Positions 25,762 through 33,912 of a DNA stretch of 64,000 bases are shown here, piece after piece. The position numbers were made by a program, and so were the translations under genes. The stretch is from assembly GCA_036563245.1 (NCBI GenBank), contig DATCMU010000037.1:33435-97434 (forward strand). Direction: 5' to 3'. Under the pieces are notes generated by a model. It saw nothing but the letters and a program-made list of their open reading frames with translations. It ran no database searches and had not been told where the DNA came from. The DNA comes from DATCMU01 sp036563245 (GTDB lineage: Bacteria > Pseudomonadota > Alphaproteobacteria > Rhizobiales > Devosiaceae). Within the stretch, counting starts at the first letter, position 1, and each line of letters begins with the position of its first letter.

Positions 25762-26220
25762 TTACCGCAAGGTCAATCCGGTCAGCGTGAGGGCGAGATT
25801 GACGCCCTGCTGGGCCTGAACGCTGACAGGCTGCAGAATGAAGCCCTTGTTCGAGCCGCCGATCAGTGCGTTCGCACCGACCCCGACCCCCACCGAGGCT
25901 TCGCCGCTGGCGCCGACATAGGTTCCTGCCAGGGCGCGGCTCTGGTATTTCGTCGAGGCGGCGGCCAATACCAGCCATTCGATATAGGTCTTCTTGGTGA
26001 AGCCGATGTCCAGGCCGAACTTGTTGACCTGGCCGGAATAGTATTCGGTCTTGTGGCCGTCGCGGTGGAAGCCGCACTTGATGTCCTTGATCGAACCGAT
26101 GATCAGCCCCACGCCACCAGCCACTTCGCAGGACAGGCGGCCAACCTGGATCTGATCCTCGGCCATTGCCGGCGCGGCGGCCAGGGCGAGGGCAAGGGTT
26201 GCGGCTGCTACTGCTCGCAT
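25762..26220 (-). CDS. DUF992 exported protein
   Basis: Exported protein of 152 residues and unknown function. A signal peptide ending AMA precedes EDQIQVGRLSCEVAGGVG, the opening of the DUF992 family, with two cysteines (LSCEVAGG and DIKCGFHR) likely forming a disulfide. Glycine-rich LAGTYVGASGEASVGVGVGA in the second half is also typical. The ATG at 26220 has GGAGAAATGAC upstream; the frame continues much further upstream but without family character. Nothing around it suggests a partner. Confidence 0.87.
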   Translation of the reverse strand: MRAVAAATLALALAAAPAMAEDQIQVGRLSCEVAGGVGLIIGSIKDIKCGFHRDGHKTEYYSGQVNKFGLDIGFTKKTYIEWLVLAAASTKYQSRALAGTYVGASGEASVGVGVGANALIGGSNKGFILQPVSVQAQQGVNLALTLTGLTLR

Positions 26221-26363
26221 GTCATTTCTCCACATCCGTCGTTGAGCGACAGCGCGGAGTGTTTCGAAAGCTGGCCGCGTTGACAAGCGGCAAAATCGGC
26301 TTCGATGCCGGTCATCGCCTTTGAGGGTGGCGCGGGGTCCTCTGGGGCGCAGATCCCCGTCTG

Positions 26364-26435
26364 GAGCGTGTTCAGGAGAAGCTGGTACCGGTTTTCGGTT
26401 CGAACATGCGACTATTCGAAGACTTGGACCGGGCG
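26364..26435 (+). repeat. Rhizobial palindromic intergenic repeat, copy B
   Basis: Shares with copy C the order GTTCAGGA, GGTACCGGTTTTC, TTCGAACATGCGACTATTC and a following GACxTGxACC stretch. The outer inverted repeat (GCGTGTTC at the left, GAACATGC at 26402-26409) has one mismatch. Same orientation as copy C. Confidence 0.8.
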
Positions 26436-26543
26436 AATTCGGCCCGACGCCGCGCGGGATGAGGAAGCCACGGCAAAGGGCGGTCAATGATCGCGGAAAT
26501 CGCATTGCGCACGTCATGCCGTCTGGCGTGTCGCGCAAACGCA

Positions 26544-26568
26544 GAACGCCGCCGGAACGGCGGCGTTC
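26544..26568 (-). terminator. Hairpin downstream of rpsU
   Basis: Perfect 10-bp stem GAACGCCGCC (26544-26553) with GGCGGCGTTC (26559-26568), loop of 5. On the minus strand the tail is TGCGTTTGCG, a poor T-tract, so termination may be partial. It lies 25 bp after the rpsU stop. Confidence 0.6.
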
Positions 26569-26593
26569 AAAAAGCACTACGAGGTGGCGGCGA

Positions 26594-26812
26594 TCAGCGG
26601 CCGCTAGCCACCAGGCCTTCGCGCTGGGCACGCTTGCGCGCCAGCTTGCGGGCGCGGCGCACGGCCTCAGCCTTCTGGCGTGCCTTCTTTTCCGAGGGCT
26701 TCTCGTAATAGTTGCGAAGCTTCATCTCGCGAAACACACCTTCGCGCTGCAGCTTCTTCTTCAGCGCCCTGAGCGCCTGATCAACGTTGTTATCGCGAAC
26801 GACTACCTGCAC
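26594..26812 (-). CDS. rpsU: Ribosomal protein bS21
   Basis: Small-subunit protein of 72 residues that helps mRNA recognition near the anti-Shine-Dalgarno end of 16S rRNA. It starts at a GTG (26812) giving MQVVVRDNNVDQALRALKKK, then FREMKLRNYYEKPSEKKARQ and a long Lys/Arg-rich C terminus, as in alphaproteobacterial bS21. Lies after purE-purK on the same strand, but has its own promoter. Confidence 0.97.
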   Translation of the reverse strand: MQVVVRDNNVDQALRALKKKLQREGVFREMKLRNYYEKPSEKKARQKAEAVRRARKLARKRAQREGLVASGR

Positions 26813-26914
26813 GCGTCCTACCGCCTTCCAAGGTTCCAGTATTCAGATGAAATCGCGCAAGGAGGGAAATGCAACCATGCGCGCCGACCGGCCTACCAGT
26901 CTTCGTGGTGGCGG

Positions 26915-26943
26915 TTGATAACAGAACACCTGGTCATTGTCCA
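26915..26943 (-). promoter_or_regulatory. Sigma-70-type promoter for rpsU
   Basis: On the minus strand, TGGACA (26943-26938), 17-bp spacer, TATCAA (26920-26915), about 100 bp before the rpsU start. The -35 region overlaps TTGTCCACA on the plus strand (26937-26945), one base off the DnaA box TTATCCACA, which may be chance. Confidence 0.5.
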
Positions 26944-26967
26944 CAGGGGGGCGCAGGTGCCGAGGCG

Positions 26968-28068
26968 CTATTTGGCGCCGAAAGTGCGAATAATGCGATT
27001 GATATGGCCCATCTTGCGCCCCGGGCGCGCTTCGGTCTTGCCATAGACGTGAGGCTGGGAACGCGGGCCCATGTGCTGGGGAACCGATTCTATCTCGTCT
27101 CCGATCAGGTTTTCCATGACCACATCGGCAAGGCGCATGACATCGCCGAGCGGCCAGCCGAGAATGGCGCGGATATGCTGTTCGAACTGGCTGGTCACGC
27201 AGCCCGCCTGGGTCCAGTGACCCGAATTGTGCACACGCGGCGCGATCTCGTTGACCAGGAGTTTTCCGCCGGGCAGCACGAAAAATTCCACGCCGAGCAC
27301 CCCCACATATTCGAGTGCCTCCACAATCCGGCCGGCCATGCCCGTTGCCAGCGCCGCCGTGGCCGCGTCGATGTCGGCCGGCACTGTGCTGGTCTTCAGG
27401 ATATGGTCGCGATGCACGTTTTCGGCCGGGTCGTAGGCAGCGATTTCGCCTGTCGCGCTGCGCGCGACAATGACCGAGATTTCATGCTCGAAGGGAATGA
27501 ACGCCTCGAGCACCAATTGCGGGCCGCCAATGGCCTGGAACGCCGCGTCCGCATCAGCGGCGGAACGGATGGTCCGCTGCCCCTTGCCGTCATAACCGAG
27601 CCGTGTCGTCTTGAGCACGGCGGGTGCGCCAATGCGGTCGAGCGCCGCGCCTAGCTGGTCGCGGTCGGCGACCGCGGCGAAGGGGGCGACCTCGATGCCG
27701 GCGGCGGTCAGGAATGCTTTTTCCTCAAGCCGATCCTGCGCCACCCGAAGCGCGACGGCGCCCGGGGCGAGCGGCTTCAGGTCGGCGAGGAACTCGGCGG
27801 TATCCACCGGCACGTTTTCGAATTCGTAGGTGACGATATCCACGTCTTCGGCAAAACGGGCAAGGGCCTCGCGGTCTTCATAGGCAGCAACGGTCCTATG
27901 GGGAGTGACCTCGAATGCGGGGCTTTGCGGGTCGGGGCAGAACACATGGGTGCGCATGCCGATCTCGGCAGCGGCAGTGGCCAGCATGCGCCCCAATTGC
28001 CCGCCCCCGAGAATGCCGATCATCGTGCCGGGCGGCATCGGGTGCCCGGCATCTGCGGTTCGCGCCAT
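26968..28068 (-). CDS. purK: 5-(carboxyamino)imidazole ribonucleotide synthase
   Basis: ATP-grasp enzyme of 366 residues that carboxylates AIR with bicarbonate to N5-CAIR in purine synthesis. MIGILGGGQLGRMLATAA opens the first domain. The ATP-grasp part contains LKTTRLGYDGKGQ and the C-terminal NEIAPRVHNSGHWTQ motif, both diagnostic. The ATG at 28068 is 10 bp after the purE stop. Starts at residues 11 or 16 are possible. Confidence 0.97.
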   Translation of the reverse strand: MARTADAGHPMPPGTMIGILGGGQLGRMLATAAAEIGMRTHVFCPDPQSPAFEVTPHRTVAAYEDREALARFAEDVDIVTYEFENVPVDTAEFLADLKPLAPGAVALRVAQDRLEEKAFLTAAGIEVAPFAAVADRDQLGAALDRIGAPAVLKTTRLGYDGKGQRTIRSAADADAAFQAIGGPQLVLEAFIPFEHEISVIVARSATGEIAAYDPAENVHRDHILKTSTVPADIDAATAALATGMAGRIVEALEYVGVLGVEFFVLPGGKLLVNEIAPRVHNSGHWTQAGCVTSQFEQHIRAILGWPLGDVMRLADVVMENLIGDEIESVPQHMGPRSQPHVYGKTEARPGRKMGHINRIIRTFGAK

Positions 28069-28077
28069 GGTCTGGGC

Positions 28078-28608
28078 CTACTCCTGGTCGATGGGAAACT
28101 CGGGCACCGCGTCGGTCTGCTGGCGACGGAAGGCGCTGAGCCGTTCCTCGACATCCGGGTCGCCGAGGCTGAGAACGGCGGCGGCCAGCAGCGCGGCGTT
28201 GATGGCGCCGGCCTCTCCGATGGCAAGCGTGCCAACCGGGATGCCGCCGGGCATCTGGACGATCGACAGGAGACTGTCCTCGCCATTCAGGGTGCGCGAC
28301 CGTACCGGTACGCCGAATACGGGCAACGTAGTCATCGAGGCGACCATGCCCGGCAGGTGCGCGGCGCCGCCGGCACCGGCGATCACGACCTTGAAGCCGT
28401 CGCTACGTGCATTGGTGGCGAATTCGTAGAGCCGTTCCGGCGTGCGGTGCGCGGATACGATGCGGGCTTCATAGTCGATCTTGAGAAGGTCGAGCGTCTC
28501 GGCGGCGTGGCGCATGGTTGACCAGTCGGACTGGCTGCCCATGACTATTGCGACCGGTGGCGAATCGAGCACGGCGTGGTCCCCCCGTATGCCCATCAAA
28601 CGGGCCAT
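28078..28608 (-). CDS. purE: N5-carboxyaminoimidazole ribonucleotide mutase
   Basis: Class I PurE of about 176 residues that moves the carboxyl of N5-CAIR to give CAIR, the step after PurK. The motifs VAIVMGSQSDW, SAHRTPERLYEFA and IAGAGGAAHLPGMVA form the substrate and phosphate site. The first 15 residues before the core are longer than usual, so the start could lie a few codons in. Operon with purK. Confidence 0.96.
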   Translation of the reverse strand: MARLMGIRGDHAVLDSPPVAIVMGSQSDWSTMRHAAETLDLLKIDYEARIVSAHRTPERLYEFATNARSDGFKVVIAGAGGAAHLPGMVASMTTLPVFGVPVRSRTLNGEDSLLSIVQMPGGIPVGTLAIGEAGAINAALLAAAVLSLGDPDVEERLSAFRRQQTDAVPEFPIDQE

Positions 28609-28653
28609 TTAGCCCAATCCGCATCGCGGTTCAAGGCGACCCGGCCAGACCTT

Positions 28654-28869
28654 TCAGGCGATGATGTCGGGCAGCAGCAGATGCTCGAGCTCTACTATGC
28701 GGTCCTTGAGCGCCAGCTTGCGTTTCTTGAGGCGTTGCAGCATCAGCGCATCGGCCGTCTTGGAGGCGATCAGCGCGTGAATGGCCGCATCAAGATCGGC
28801 GTGTTCCTGGCGCTTCGCGGCCAGTTCAAGTCCGAGTCTTGCTTCCTGTTCCTTGGTCAGAGGTAACAT
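28654..28869 (-). CDS. YdcH family (DUF465) small coiled-coil protein
   Basis: A 71-residue helical protein of the DUF465/YdcH family. It reads as two helices: TKEQEARLGLELAAKRQEHADL, then LMLQRLKKRKLALKDRIVEL, the family's most conserved part (LKKxKLxLKDxI). Function is unknown. Transcribed divergently from a second DUF465 gene 163 bp away. Confidence 0.87.
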   Translation of the reverse strand: MLPLTKEQEARLGLELAAKRQEHADLDAAIHALIASKTADALMLQRLKKRKLALKDRIVELEHLLLPDIIA

Positions 28870-29032
28870 CGCGCGTCGGGGTTCAGGGGTTGAAATGGCG
28901 CCTCGCCATCCCCATTGGATATCTTATGCAGTGTCGATTTGCACGGTGTTTTCCTCAACCCAACTTGGCAATCGACAAGACATGCATTTTTTGTGACGAT
29001 GATCACGTCCTGCAGCATGAAAAGGAGTAGCC

Positions 29033-29206
29033 ATGAATACCGAAGGCCACATCGAAGCGCTGGAGAGGCGGCACCGCGAACTCGACGAACAGATCGAACA
29101 GGAACTGCTGCACCCAAGTCATGACGATCTGTATGTCGCCGCGCTCAAGCGCAAGAAGCTTGAGGTCAAGGACGAACTGGCCAAGCTTGAAACGAGGGCG
29201 CACTGA
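29033..29206 (+). CDS. Small DUF465 (YdcH-like) protein
   Basis: A 57-residue gene. ATG at 29033 follows AAAAGGAGTAGCC, one of the best ribosome sites in the window. The product opens MNTEGHIEALERRHRELDEQ and continues with AALKRKKLEVKDELAKLE, again the DUF465 two-helix form, shorter at both ends than its divergent neighbour. A perfect terminator follows within 35 bp, so it is a complete single-gene unit. Confidence 0.88.
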   Translation: MNTEGHIEALERRHRELDEQIEQELLHPSHDDLYVAALKRKKLEVKDELAKLETRAH

Positions 29207-29236
29207 GGCGCCACGGTATTTGTGCTGAATGCTTCA

Positions 29237-29264
29237 GGGCCACGGCTTTTGCCGTGGCCTTTTT
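29237..29264 (+). terminator. Intrinsic terminator of the small DUF465 gene
   Basis: GGCCACGGC (29238-29246) and GCCGTGGCC (29251-29259) form a perfect 9-bp stem with a TTTT loop and a TTTTT tail (29260-29264). Confidence 0.92.
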
Positions 29265-29276
29265 CATATCTCTTGG

Positions 29277-30035
29277 TCAGGCGAGGAAGATGCCCGTGAC
29301 GCCGTCATAGATGAGCTTGAGGGCGAGCAGGAACACCAGTCCATAGGCGAGGCGATAGAACAGCTGGATCGAGATTCGACGAACCAGGTATATGCCGAGC
29401 GCCATGCCGGCAACCGCCACTGGCGCGAGCAGAAGGGCGCGTTCGAGATTGGCCACCGAGAGCTGGCCTAGGAAGTAGTACGGAACCAGCTTGGTGGTGT
29501 TGACGATGGCGAAGAACCAGGCCGTGGTGCCCGCATAGACGCTTGGGGTCAGGCGTTGGGGCAGCACATAGACCTGGTAGGGAGGTCCGCCGGTATGGCT
29601 GACGAAGCTGGTAAAGCCGGCGATGCCTCCCCAGAACACCCCCCAGGGGCGGGAAGGCTTGATTCCGCTGATCTTGCTGCGGATGGGGAAAACCGCATCC
29701 AGGATGAACAGCAGGGTGATAATCCCCACACCAAGCAGCACCATCTGCTCGGTCACCATGGAAAAAAAGAGCCACCCCACACCGATACCCACCATCGCGC
29801 CGGGCAGGAGTATGAGGAGATTGCGCCGGTCGATCTCGCGCCGGTAGGCGACCAGTCCGATTGCGTCCATCACCAGCAGGACCGGCAGCATCATGCCGGC
29901 GGCCTCGCGCGCGGGCATCACGAGGGTGAGCAGGGGAACGCCGACGACCCCGATGCTGCCCAGAAGACCGGACTTGGCGAGCGCGACAATGAACACGGCC
30001 AGGATGGCCACCGGCCAGAAATAGGTCTCGATCAT
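29277..30035 (-). CDS. TauE/SafE family sulfite or organic-anion exporter
   Basis: Inner-membrane transporter of 252 residues with about eight hydrophobic helices. The internal repeat of the TauE/SafE fold is visible in GGIAGFTSFVSHTGGPP, where G-x-x-x-F and HxGGPP-like residues are family marks. Members export sulfite, taurine-derived sulfur compounds or other small anions; the substrate cannot be told here. Thirty bases after the Kef-type antiporter stop in the opposite reading order, so it may be co-transcribed as the last gene. Confidence 0.9.
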   Translation of the reverse strand: MIETYFWPVAILAVFIVALAKSGLLGSIGVVGVPLLTLVMPAREAAGMMLPVLLVMDAIGLVAYRREIDRRNLLILLPGAMVGIGVGWLFFSMVTEQMVLLGVGIITLLFILDAVFPIRSKISGIKPSRPWGVFWGGIAGFTSFVSHTGGPPYQVYVLPQRLTPSVYAGTTAWFFAIVNTTKLVPYYFLGQLSVANLERALLLAPVAVAGMALGIYLVRRISIQLFYRLAYGLVFLLALKLIYDGVTGIFLA

Positions 30036-30064
30036 GGAGAATTATCCGGGAAGAGGGCAGGCGG

Positions 30065-31933
30065 CTATTCCGTACGGTCCTGGCGCCCGTTGTCAATGTC
30101 GGTGAAGTCGTCCATCCAGTCGCCCGCCGCGTTTTCACCGTGTTCGGACCGATCGGCGCGCATGACTTCGTTCAGCATTTCGATCGAGGACCGCATATAG
30201 CCCACATAGGCGGTTTCGTCGTGCCTGAGGTCACGAGATTCGTTCAGGATGCGGTAGTCATGTCGCACAAAGGCATGGGCCAGACGATTCGCCTTGTGGG
30301 GAAGGTATCCCAGGGCCACCAGCGCGCGGGTACCCAGACTGACCGCGGAGTGGAAGGTCTCGCGCTCGGCGATGTCGACGCCGGCGTCCATCAGGTCGTG
30401 GGCGTGACTGCGGTCGACGGCGCGGGCGGCAACCTTGACCTTGGGAAAATGTCGCCGGACCATCTGCGCGATGGCGGTGATGCGTTCGCGCTCGCCGACG
30501 GCGATCACGATCAGTTGGGCATCGGCCGCGCCGGCTGCATCGAGCAGGTCGAGCCGTCCGCCATCGCCATAGAATACCTTCACCCCGAATCGCTTGACCA
30601 GTTCGATCTGTGCCGGATCGTCGTCGATCAGGGTCATCTCGTAGCCTTGGGCGCGTAACATGCGGGTCACGATTTGCCCGAAGCGCCCATATCCCAGGAC
30701 AATCACCTTCTGGCGGGTGTCGATCGTGTCGGGCGCGCGCGTGGCGGAGCGGGTGCCGATACGTGGGGCGACCAGCTTGTCGAACGCGAAGATCAGGAGC
30801 GGTGTCAGGAGCATCGACAGGGCGACGGCGACGATCAGGAATTCATAGCCCGATTGCGCAAGGCTTCCCTGGTCGCGGGCGAACTGCAGCACAAGAAAGG
30901 CGAATTCGCCCCCCTGGCACAGCAGGATCGCCATAAGGATCCGGTCGGCAAGGTGCATGCGGAAAAGGGTTGCGAGCGCGAACAGCACCAGGCCCTTGAC
31001 CGCCATCAGACCCAGGACGACGCCGATGATCTCGAGTGGCTGCGCATAAAGGACCGAGAAGGCGATGGACATGCCCACCGAGATGAAGAACAGCCCCAGC
31101 AGGAGGCCCTTGAACGGTTCCAGCGTGCCTTCGAGTTCGTGCCTGTATTCGCTATCGGCCAGAAGGACGCCGCCCATGAAGGCGCCAAGCGCCGGCGACA
31201 ATCCGATCTGCATCATCAACACGCTGGCTCCCACGACCAGGGCCAGGGCGAGCGCGGTGAACCCCTCGCGCACGCCGGTCTCCGCAACGAAGCGCAGAAC
31301 GGGGCGCACCAGGTAGCGCCCGGCGAGGATGGTGAGAACGAATACGCCGACAATTTCGGCCGCCACACGCCATTGCGCGGGGTCCCAGATGTTGGTTGGG
31401 ACTTCGGGGGTGCCCCCTGAAAACGACAGGAGCGGGATGGCGGCGAGCACGGGGATGACCGCGATATCCTGCACGAGAAGGATGGCGAGACCCCCGCGGC
31501 CTGCATCGGTCTGCATGATCGAGCGTTGCGCGATCGTCTGCAGTGCGATGGCCGTGGACGACATTGACAGGGTCAAGCCGACTATGGTGGCGACCTGCCA
31601 GGAAACGCCGAGCTGGTGGGCGAGTGCGGCCACGATCAGCGCCGTCAGCACGAACTGGCTGAGGCCAAGGCCCATGACCTTGTTTCGCATGCGCCAGATC
31701 TCTGCGGGCTGCAGTTCGAGGCCCACCAGGAACAGCATCATGACCACGCCGAATTCCGAGACGTGCCGGATCGTGTCCGTGTCCGAGATCAGGCGCAGCC
31801 CGTACGGACCCACGAGAATGCCGGCGGCCAGATAGCCGAGGATCGTCGAGAGGCCGAAAAACCGCGACAACGGAACCAGCGCGACGATTGCCGCCAGCAG
31901 GACGAAGATCGCGAAGAGCAGGCTGGTATCCAT
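30065..31933 (-). CDS. CPA2 family cation:proton antiporter, KefB/KefC type
   Basis: Potassium efflux antiporter of 622 residues. The N-terminal membrane domain (about 1-385, 12 helices) has VGLELQPAEIW and VQDIAVIPVL, typical of CPA2 carriers. The cytoplasmic RCK/TrkA-N domain starts at about 400 with VIVLGYGRFGQIVTRML, binding NAD(H) or glutathione-type ligands. In E. coli, Kef systems acidify the cytoplasm during electrophile stress. The ATG at 31933 overlaps the stop of the partner gene (TGATG); a GTG one codon earlier is possible. This overlap and the partner support the Kef assignment. Confidence 0.92.
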   Translation of the reverse strand: MDTSLLFAIFVLLAAIVALVPLSRFFGLSTILGYLAAGILVGPYGLRLISDTDTIRHVSEFGVVMMLFLVGLELQPAEIWRMRNKVMGLGLSQFVLTALIVAALAHQLGVSWQVATIVGLTLSMSSTAIALQTIAQRSIMQTDAGRGGLAILLVQDIAVIPVLAAIPLLSFSGGTPEVPTNIWDPAQWRVAAEIVGVFVLTILAGRYLVRPVLRFVAETGVREGFTALALALVVGASVLMMQIGLSPALGAFMGGVLLADSEYRHELEGTLEPFKGLLLGLFFISVGMSIAFSVLYAQPLEIIGVVLGLMAVKGLVLFALATLFRMHLADRILMAILLCQGGEFAFLVLQFARDQGSLAQSGYEFLIVAVALSMLLTPLLIFAFDKLVAPRIGTRSATRAPDTIDTRQKVIVLGYGRFGQIVTRMLRAQGYEMTLIDDDPAQIELVKRFGVKVFYGDGGRLDLLDAAGAADAQLIVIAVGERERITAIAQMVRRHFPKVKVAARAVDRSHAHDLMDAGVDIAERETFHSAVSLGTRALVALGYLPHKANRLAHAFVRHDYRILNESRDLRHDETAYVGYMRSSIEMLNEVMRADRSEHGENAAGDWMDDFTDIDNGRQDRTE

Positions 31934-32475
31934 CACTCCGCCTTGGCCGCGAGGGCCTCAAGATGCTCCCGAAGCCGGCCGATGTGGTGGGCGAGGGACT
32001 CGTCGCTGACCGTTCGCGAAGCATGCAGCACGAACGGATCGTGCCAATGCATGCCGCAGAAGCGGGCGAATTGATGATAGGGTTTGAGATAGTCCTCGGC
32101 CGGCGCGCCGTGGATGCCGGTGGGGGCCCAGGCGCCGCTATCCGAACCGGTCGTGATCGAGACGGTGAGGGACTTGCCCTGCGCCCTGTGGCCGCCCTGC
32201 CCATACGCCCAGCGCGAGGTAAAGGTGCGGTCCATCCATTCCTTGAGCAGGCTCGGGCCCGAATACCAGAAGAACGGCATCTGGAAGACGATCGCCGAGA
32301 CTGCCTCGATCCTGCGACGTTCGGCGCCGCCATCGACAAACAGGTCGGGGTATTCGTCGTAGAGGTCGAGAACGTCTATGCCCTCGATTCCGCGTGCTGT
32401 CGCGGCGATTGCCCGGTTGGCACGGGAAATCGTGAGGTCGGGGTGTGCCAATACGAACAGGACGGATGCGGGCAT
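31933..32475 (-). CDS. NAD(P)H-dependent quinone oxidoreductase, KefF/YheR-like
   Basis: Flavodoxin-fold protein of 180 residues, related to the KefF and KefG subunits that bind to and activate Kef channels and also reduce quinones. It starts VLFVLAHPDLTISRANRAI and has MPFFWYSGPSLLKEWMDRTF, the FMN-site segment of the DT-diaphorase family, and TTGSDSGAW. Its stop overlaps the start of the antiporter gene, so the two are translationally coupled, as expected for complex partners. Confidence 0.92.
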   Translation of the reverse strand: MPASVLFVLAHPDLTISRANRAIAATARGIEGIDVLDLYDEYPDLFVDGGAERRRIEAVSAIVFQMPFFWYSGPSLLKEWMDRTFTSRWAYGQGGHRAQGKSLTVSITTGSDSGAWAPTGIHGAPAEDYLKPYHQFARFCGMHWHDPFVLHASRTVSDESLAHHIGRLREHLEALAAKAE

Positions 32476-32554
32476 TTGCCTACCAGTTGCTGCGTGTGGC
32501 GATCACCCCGGACCAAAGCGGCGATGATTGGGCCGGGCTAGCCCGACCCCGGAC

Positions 32555-33283
32555 CTATTCCTCTTCGATGTCCTTGTGCAGGCCCTTGAGCTTGGCGAAC
32601 ACGGCGTCGGCATCGAAGTGTTCGTTGCTCGCCGGCGGCCGGGTATCGCCGGCTTCCTCGTTGAGAATTTCCAGGGCCTCGGCGCGCCGTTCCGCGGACG
32701 CCAGGGCTTCCTCGGCGGTGAGCAGCCGGGTGCCCTCGCTGGCTTCCGCGACCGGCTCGCCGCCCTTTGAGGCGCGCTTGACTTCCATGTCCAGGTCGAT
32801 CTGGGAGCAAAGTCCGAGCGTAACCGGGTCGACCGCAGCCAGGTTCGCCGTGTTCCAGTGCGTTCCCTCGCGGACAGCCTCGATGGTGGTCTTGGTGGTG
32901 CCCACCAGACGCATGATCTGCGCGTCCTTGAGTTCGGGATGGTTGCGCACCAGCCACTTGATGGCATTGGGGCGCTCGTTGCGCCGCGAAATCGGCGTGT
33001 AGCGCGGACCGCGCCGCTTGCTTGCCGCGACCACGACCTTGGGGTCCGCCATCTTCATGCGGTAGGCGGGGTTGGCCTCGGCCCTGGTGATCTCTTCGCG
33101 GGTGAGCTGGCCGTTCTGGATGGGGTTGGCGCCCATGATCCCCGCCGCAACGTCCCCGTCAGCGATTCCCTGGACTTCGAGCGGGTGCAACGTGCAGAAC
33201 GCGGCAATCTGATCGAACGTGAGCGTGGTGTTCTCGACCAGCCAGACGGCGGTTGCCTTGGGCATCAAGAGTTGTGTGGCCAT
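32555..33283 (-). CDS. trcR: TrcR-like cell cycle transcriptional regulator (DUF1013)
   Basis: A 242-residue DUF1013 protein, conserved in alphaproteobacteria and named TrcR, where it is reported to associate with RNA polymerase. The N-terminal part has MPKATAVWLVENTTLTFDQI and an AAFCTLHPLEVQGIADG helix pair. The middle has RPNAIKWLVRNHPELKDAQI and LVGTTKTTIEAV, which reads as a helix-turn-helix. The last 80 residues are charged and probably flexible. CAAGGAGACT lies just before the ATG. Confidence 0.88.
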   Translation of the reverse strand: MATQLLMPKATAVWLVENTTLTFDQIAAFCTLHPLEVQGIADGDVAAGIMGANPIQNGQLTREEITRAEANPAYRMKMADPKVVVAASKRRGPRYTPISRRNERPNAIKWLVRNHPELKDAQIMRLVGTTKTTIEAVREGTHWNTANLAAVDPVTLGLCSQIDLDMEVKRASKGGEPVAEASEGTRLLTAEEALASAERRAEALEILNEEAGDTRPPASNEHFDADAVFAKLKGLHKDIEEE

Positions 33284-33495
33284 GCAATAGTCTCCTTGCG
33301 GTGCGGACCGGAGGCATCCGGGTCGCCCACCTTCAGTGCTTTGGTTGAAGGGGAATTGCGCAAAGTATAGGGATCGGCCGGTCTTGCTGCAACGGGTTTG
33401 TTCCGGATTGTCGCCAAAGCCACCAGCGGCTTGCGATCCGGGGCGGCGCGGCTAGACTTGCCGGCAGCGCAAGACGGATGGGCAAGGAGAGTGAA

Positions 33496-33684
33496 ATGGA
33501 CGAAGACGATGGTCGGGTTCGGCCAAAGGCGACACACGTGTTGGGTGAAACCCTCGACGCCCTGTCCATAGACGAGCTTGAAGAGCGTATCGCCGCGCTG
33601 GAGGCCGAGATCGGCCGGCTGCGCGCCGCGATCGGGCACAAGTCCGCGACACGTTCGGCCGCCGAAGGGTTCTTCAAGACCTGA
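33496..33684 (+). CDS. DUF1192 small coiled-coil protein
   Basis: A 62-residue protein of the DUF1192 family. An acidic and basic N terminus leads to LDALSIDELEERIAALEAEI and GRLRAAI, a single amphipathic helix likely to dimerise. AAGGAGAG upstream supports the ATG at 33496 over the in-frame ATG at 33478. Function unknown. Divergent from trcR. Confidence 0.87.
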   Translation: MDEDDGRVRPKATHVLGETLDALSIDELEERIAALEAEIGRLRAAIGHKSATRSAAEGFFKT

Positions 33685-33727
33685 CGCGGGCGGGGCCGAG
33701 GCAACACGGTTAAGAAAATGACTCTCG

Positions 33728-33742
33728 TTAACCTTCAATTAA
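33728..33742 (+). promoter_or_regulatory. CtrA-type box upstream of the candidate sRNA and rcdA
   Basis: TTAA (33728-33731), CCTTCAA, TTAA (33739-33742). If the second half serves as the -35 region, GTTATC at 33763-33768 is a possible -10, about 20 bp further. In Caulobacter rcdA is a CtrA target. Confidence 0.55.
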
Positions 33743-33774
33743 CGGTTACCGGCTAACTTCTCGTTATCCAGTTT

Positions 33775-33860
33775 CTCCTGGATTTGCAGAGCGGTTTCTC
33801 CCTCTGTTTGACGCCTCCCTGTTAACTTTCGAGAGCCGTTTCGACGGCTCTTTTCTTTTT
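33775..33860 (+). ncRNA. Candidate small RNA ending in a UUCG-capped terminator
   Basis: No credible reading frame lies between 33685 and 33912, yet there is a promoter-like CtrA site (33728-33768) and a very strong intrinsic terminator (33832-33860). A transcript of about 85 nt is predicted. It contains a pyrimidine-rich unpaired stretch, CTCCCTCTG and GCCTCCCTG (33798-33821), able to pair with ribosome-binding sites, a common feature of trans-acting sRNAs in this order. The start is a guess. It could instead be the 3' end of a DUF1192 transcript. Confidence 0.45.
33832..33860 (+). terminator. Intrinsic terminator between DUF1192 and rcdA
   Basis: AGAGCCGT (33832-33839) and ACGGCTCT (33844-33851) form a perfect 8-bp stem with a TTCG tetraloop, followed by TTTCTTTTTT. 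It points rightward, 148 bp beyond the DUF1192 stop and before rcdA. Confidence 0.92.
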
Positions 33861-33912
33861 TCGGGCGTCCGTTGGCTGTGATTAAGCCTATCTTGAGGCT
33901 CTGCGGGGCCTA

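Larger units (their letters stand above)
26221..26593. other. 373-bp gene-free stretch
   Basis: Between the DUF992 start and the rpsU stop. It holds palindromic repeat copy B and a GC-rich hairpin just after rpsU; presumably also the DUF992 promoter, which I could not pin down. In-frame openings here on both strands look non-coding: no family match, no ribosome site. Confidence 0.6.

Noticed and set aside
26937..26945. DnaA box in the rpsU promoter region
   Set aside because: TTGTCCACA is one base off, single, and overlaps a promoter element; not enough for an origin or DnaA site.
32534..32545. CGGGCTAGCCCG palindrome between trcR and the KefF-like gene
   Set aside because: Short, no loop and no T-run; could be chance in GC-rich DNA.
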